From an uncultured Helicobacteraceae bacterium (GTDB lineage Bacteria > Campylobacterota > Campylobacteria > Campylobacterales > UBA6016): a DNA stretch of 15,925 nucleotides. Made by a program: the position numbers and the translations under genes. Shown piece by piece: positions 14,130 to 15,925 of the stretch; the stretch's first letter is position 1; the number at the start of each line of letters is the position of its first letter. The stretch spans positions 1-15,925 of the forward strand of contig CALJKN010000195.1 in NCBI GenBank assembly GCA_937973585.1. Direction: 5' to 3'. The notes under the pieces were generated by a model. That model did no database searches. It was not told where the DNA came from and saw only the letters and a program-made list of their open reading frames with translations.

Positions 14130-15000
14130 TTAGAACTAATTTTTCGATAACCGCCATTCTGATGGCAACCCCGTTTTTTACCTGCTCCAATACTTTACAT
14201 CTAGGATCGGATAGTACGCCGTCGGTGATGTCTATATTTCTATGAATCGGCCCCGGATGCAAGATTATGATATTTCTATCGCCTATCAGCTCCTCGGTGA
14301 TACAAAAATCAGATGCATAGTCCTTTAGCCCAGCGTAGCTAACCGTCTCATGTCTCTCTGTCTGAGTTCTAAGGCTCATAATCGCATCCACTTCATCTAT
14401 TATCTCTTTTAGGTCGTGCGTTTTTCGTAGGTCGGTTTTTGGCATAAAGTGGGGAGGGGCGACTAGGATTATCTCCATCTTGAATCTTTTTAAAAGCTCT
14501 ATATTTGAGTTTGCGACACGTGAGTTTTTGATATCCCCTACTATCGCTATTTTTTTTCCGGCTAAATCACCGAGGTTTGATTTTAGGGTGAAAAGGTCTA
14601 GCAGCGCCTGAGTAGGATGGGCGTGCGCACCGTCTCCGCCGTTTATGATTGAGCATGTGACATATTCCGATAGTATTTGCGGAACACCGGAGCTTTTATG
14701 TCTGACCACGATTGCGCTAGGCCCCATGACATCCAGATTTGCCGCCGTGTCATAAAGTGTTTCACCCTTGCTTGTGGAGCTAGTTCCTACATCCAGATTT
14801 ACGACATCAAGCCCCAACCTTTTTGCTGCAACCTCAAAAGAACTTCTGGTTCTGGTGGAGTTCTCAAAAAATATATTGATTATGAGCTTATTTTTTTTTG
14901 CCGTCTCGAACGTATCGTTTTTTAAAAAAAAATCGGCTCTATGGAGTAATGCCTCTATCTCTGAATCGTTAAAGTCTTTTGTTGTCAGCAGGTGTCTCAT
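14119..15000 (-). CDS. pyrB: Aspartate carbamoyltransferase, catalytic subunit
   Basis: This enzyme joins carbamoyl phosphate and aspartate to N-carbamoyl-aspartate, the committed step of pyrimidine synthesis, as a cytoplasmic trimer. At 293 residues it is of normal length. The carbamoyl-phosphate site is STRTR at 48-52, the mobile-loop SxKGET has Lys79, HPTQ is at 128-131, and the 240s loop reads HPGPIHRNID at 248-257. The histidine in that loop replaces the asparagine usual in HPGPxNR enzymes. No regulatory-chain gene (pyrI) is nearby. The ATG at 15000 lies 15 bases after tyrA, whose stop overlaps an AAGGGG ribosome site. The overlap with pabB suggests one transcript for aromatic, folate and pyrimidine genes. 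No attenuator or PyrR-type hairpin is visible upstream. Confidence 0.95.
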   Translation of the reverse strand: MRHLLTTKDFNDSEIEALLHRADFFLKNDTFETAKKNKLIINIFFENSTRTRSSFEVAAKRLGLDVVNLDVGTSSTSKGETLYDTAANLDVMGPSAIVVRHKSSGVPQILSEYVTCSIINGGDGAHAHPTQALLDLFTLKSNLGDLAGKKIAIVGDIKNSRVANSNIELLKRFKMEIILVAPPHFMPKTDLRKTHDLKEIIDEVDAIMSLRTQTERHETVSYAGLKDYASDFCITEELIGDRNIIILHPGPIHRNIDITDGVLSDPRCKVLEQVKNGVAIRMAVIEKLVLNDS

Positions 15001-15015
15001 CGTGGTATTGTCCCC

Positions 15016-15840
15016 TTAAAAAATAGAGTGTAGCCCTTGCGCTTTTGTGAGAGCCTTTTGGAGCCCCTCCCAGTCGTCTTTTTTTACAAGTTCTTTTAGG
15101 GCGGTTAGGTTCTCCTCAAAAAACGATACACTCTCCAAAAGATTCTCTTTGTTTTGCCTAAAAATCTGAGTCCATAGATCCGGTCTGCTCTTTGCCAGAC
15201 GGCTCATATCCCTAAAACCGCCTGCCGCCATGGACAAAATATCGGTCGGATTCTCTCTGTCCAGTACCGTATTAGCGATAGAGTAGCTGATAATGTGCGG
15301 TAGGTGGCTTATGTATGCGGCGTGCATATCGTGGGTTTTTGAGTCCATTTCGATTATTTTCATTTTCATATCTAAAAAGATTTGAGTCGCTTTTTGGATA
15401 TGCTTTTCACCGCTCAGCTCTTTGTCGCATATAACGACCGTCTTATTTTCAAAAAGTCCGGACATGGCGGCAGATGGGCCGCTATATTCGGTTCCCGCCA
15501 TAGGGTGTGCCGCTACAAGCTGTTCTCTCTTTGCACCGCTTATAGCTTTGGATATTTTCTCTTTTGTGCTTCCGACATCTATTATCGTTGTGTTTTTGTT
15601 TGCAAAATCGTATTTTTGTAAGATATCTATACACGCATCAACAGGGGTGGAGAGTATGACTATGTCGTCTTTTAGTGCTTCTTCTAGTGAATTTAGCTTG
15701 TCTACGAGTCCGAGCTTGACCGCCTCGTCGGCGTGCATTTGATTTGATTCGACGCCGGATATCGTATAGGCGGGGTTGTTTTTGAGTGAGAGGGCTATGG
15801 AGCCGCCGATGAGACCAAGACCGATAATGGAAACTTTCAT
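15016..15840 (-). CDS. tyrA: Prephenate dehydrogenase
   Basis: This enzyme oxidatively decarboxylates prephenate to 4-hydroxyphenylpyruvate with NAD(P), leading to tyrosine. At 274 residues it is a stand-alone dehydrogenase with neither a fused chorismate mutase nor a C-terminal ACT domain. The dinucleotide-binding motif is GLGLIGGS at 7-14. The catalytic segment AAHPMAGTEYSGPSAA and the histidine-rich SHLPHIISYSIAN mark the active site, and GFRDMSRLAKS lies in the helical dimerisation domain. The ATG at 15840 has AAAGGG about 10 bases upstream. It leads a minus-strand run with pyrB and pabB and may itself follow another gene whose 3' end lies at the window edge. Confidence 0.94.
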   Translation of the reverse strand: MKVSIIGLGLIGGSIALSLKNNPAYTISGVESNQMHADEAVKLGLVDKLNSLEEALKDDIVILSTPVDACIDILQKYDFANKNTTIIDVGSTKEKISKAISGAKREQLVAAHPMAGTEYSGPSAAMSGLFENKTVVICDKELSGEKHIQKATQIFLDMKMKIIEMDSKTHDMHAAYISHLPHIISYSIANTVLDRENPTDILSMAAGGFRDMSRLAKSRPDLWTQIFRQNKENLLESVSFFEENLTALKELVKKDDWEGLQKALTKAQGLHSIF

Positions 15841-15871
15841 AATACTGAACCCTTTGAATAAACACGTTTTT

Positions 15872-15925
15872 CTAAGAGCAACTAGTTGCGAGAGCCATCA
15901 CGCTGAAGACCTCATTTTGGGCTTT
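15872..15925 (-). CDS. Possible 3' end of an upstream gene, cut by the window edge
   Basis: Seventeen codons in the minus-strand frame beginning at 15925 read KAQNEVFSVMALATSCS and end in TAG at 15872-15874, 31 bases before the tyrA ATG. The other two minus-strand frames hit stops within this stretch. The spacing and strand fit an upstream operon member, but too little is present to identify it. Confidence 0.35.
   Translation of the reverse strand, partial: KAQNEVFSVMALATSCS

Noticed and set aside
15878..15889. Perfect 12-base palindrome GCAACTAGTTGC upstream of tyrA
   Set aside because: It lies in the last codons of the probable upstream gene, has no loop or T run, and a 12-base palindrome is expected a few times by chance in 16 kb.
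1..15925. CRISPR arrays, tRNA/rRNA genes, insertion sequences or phage genes
   Set aside because: No regularly spaced repeats, tRNA-like cloverleaf, rRNA sequence, transposase or integrase motifs were seen on either strand.

Overview
The window looks like a chromosomal segment of a member of the Campylobacterota (formerly Epsilonproteobacteria). The main reason is gene order. From memory, the neighbourhood hydrolase, ddl, ruvA, FapA/DUF342, murJ, cysS, msbA-type ABC exporter is conserved in Campylobacter, Helicobacter and relatives, and the same set is present here. The moderate-to-low GC content, heavy use of ATA/AAA/TTT codons, frequent TTG starts with good Shine-Dalgarno sites, and extended -10 promoters with little -35 fit that group. 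The genus cannot be fixed from sequence alone.

Layout. (1) 1-1193 is a small AT-rich accessory island, all on the minus strand. It holds a type II toxin-antitoxin pair whose RelE/ParE-like toxin carries two compensating single-base frameshifts, plus an unrecognised 99-residue protein with an odd start-less open frame upstream. (2) 1194-6347 is a tightly packed minus-strand operon, murJ, cysS, msbA and a cysteine-based phosphatase. Adjacent genes overlap or nearly touch. (3) 6348-6447 is a divergent promoter region. (4) 6448-12521 is the plus-strand arm: two tandem FapA/DUF342 paralogues, ruvA, ddl and an alpha/beta hydrolase. (5) 12504-15840 is a minus-strand arm running tyrA, pyrB, pabB, pabC. 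It meets the plus arm tail to tail with an 18-base coding overlap. (6) 15872-15925 is probably the 3' end of one more minus-strand gene.

How the genes fit together. The two divergent arms around murJ supply envelope building: D-Ala-D-Ala synthesis (ddl), lipid II flipping (murJ) and lipid A-core export (msbA). Junction processing (ruvA), tRNA charging (cysS) and a likely polar/flagellar factor pair (FapA-like) are in the same block. The right arm combines two chorismate-derived branches (tyrosine and p-aminobenzoate/folate) with the first committed step of pyrimidine synthesis.

Most of the window is ordinary housekeeping DNA. I did not find a clear new multi-gene system. The points most worth a second look are the doubly frameshifted toxin, the phosphatase coupled to msbA, the FapA duplication inside a conserved block, the convergent coding overlap, and a possible leaderless murJ transcript.
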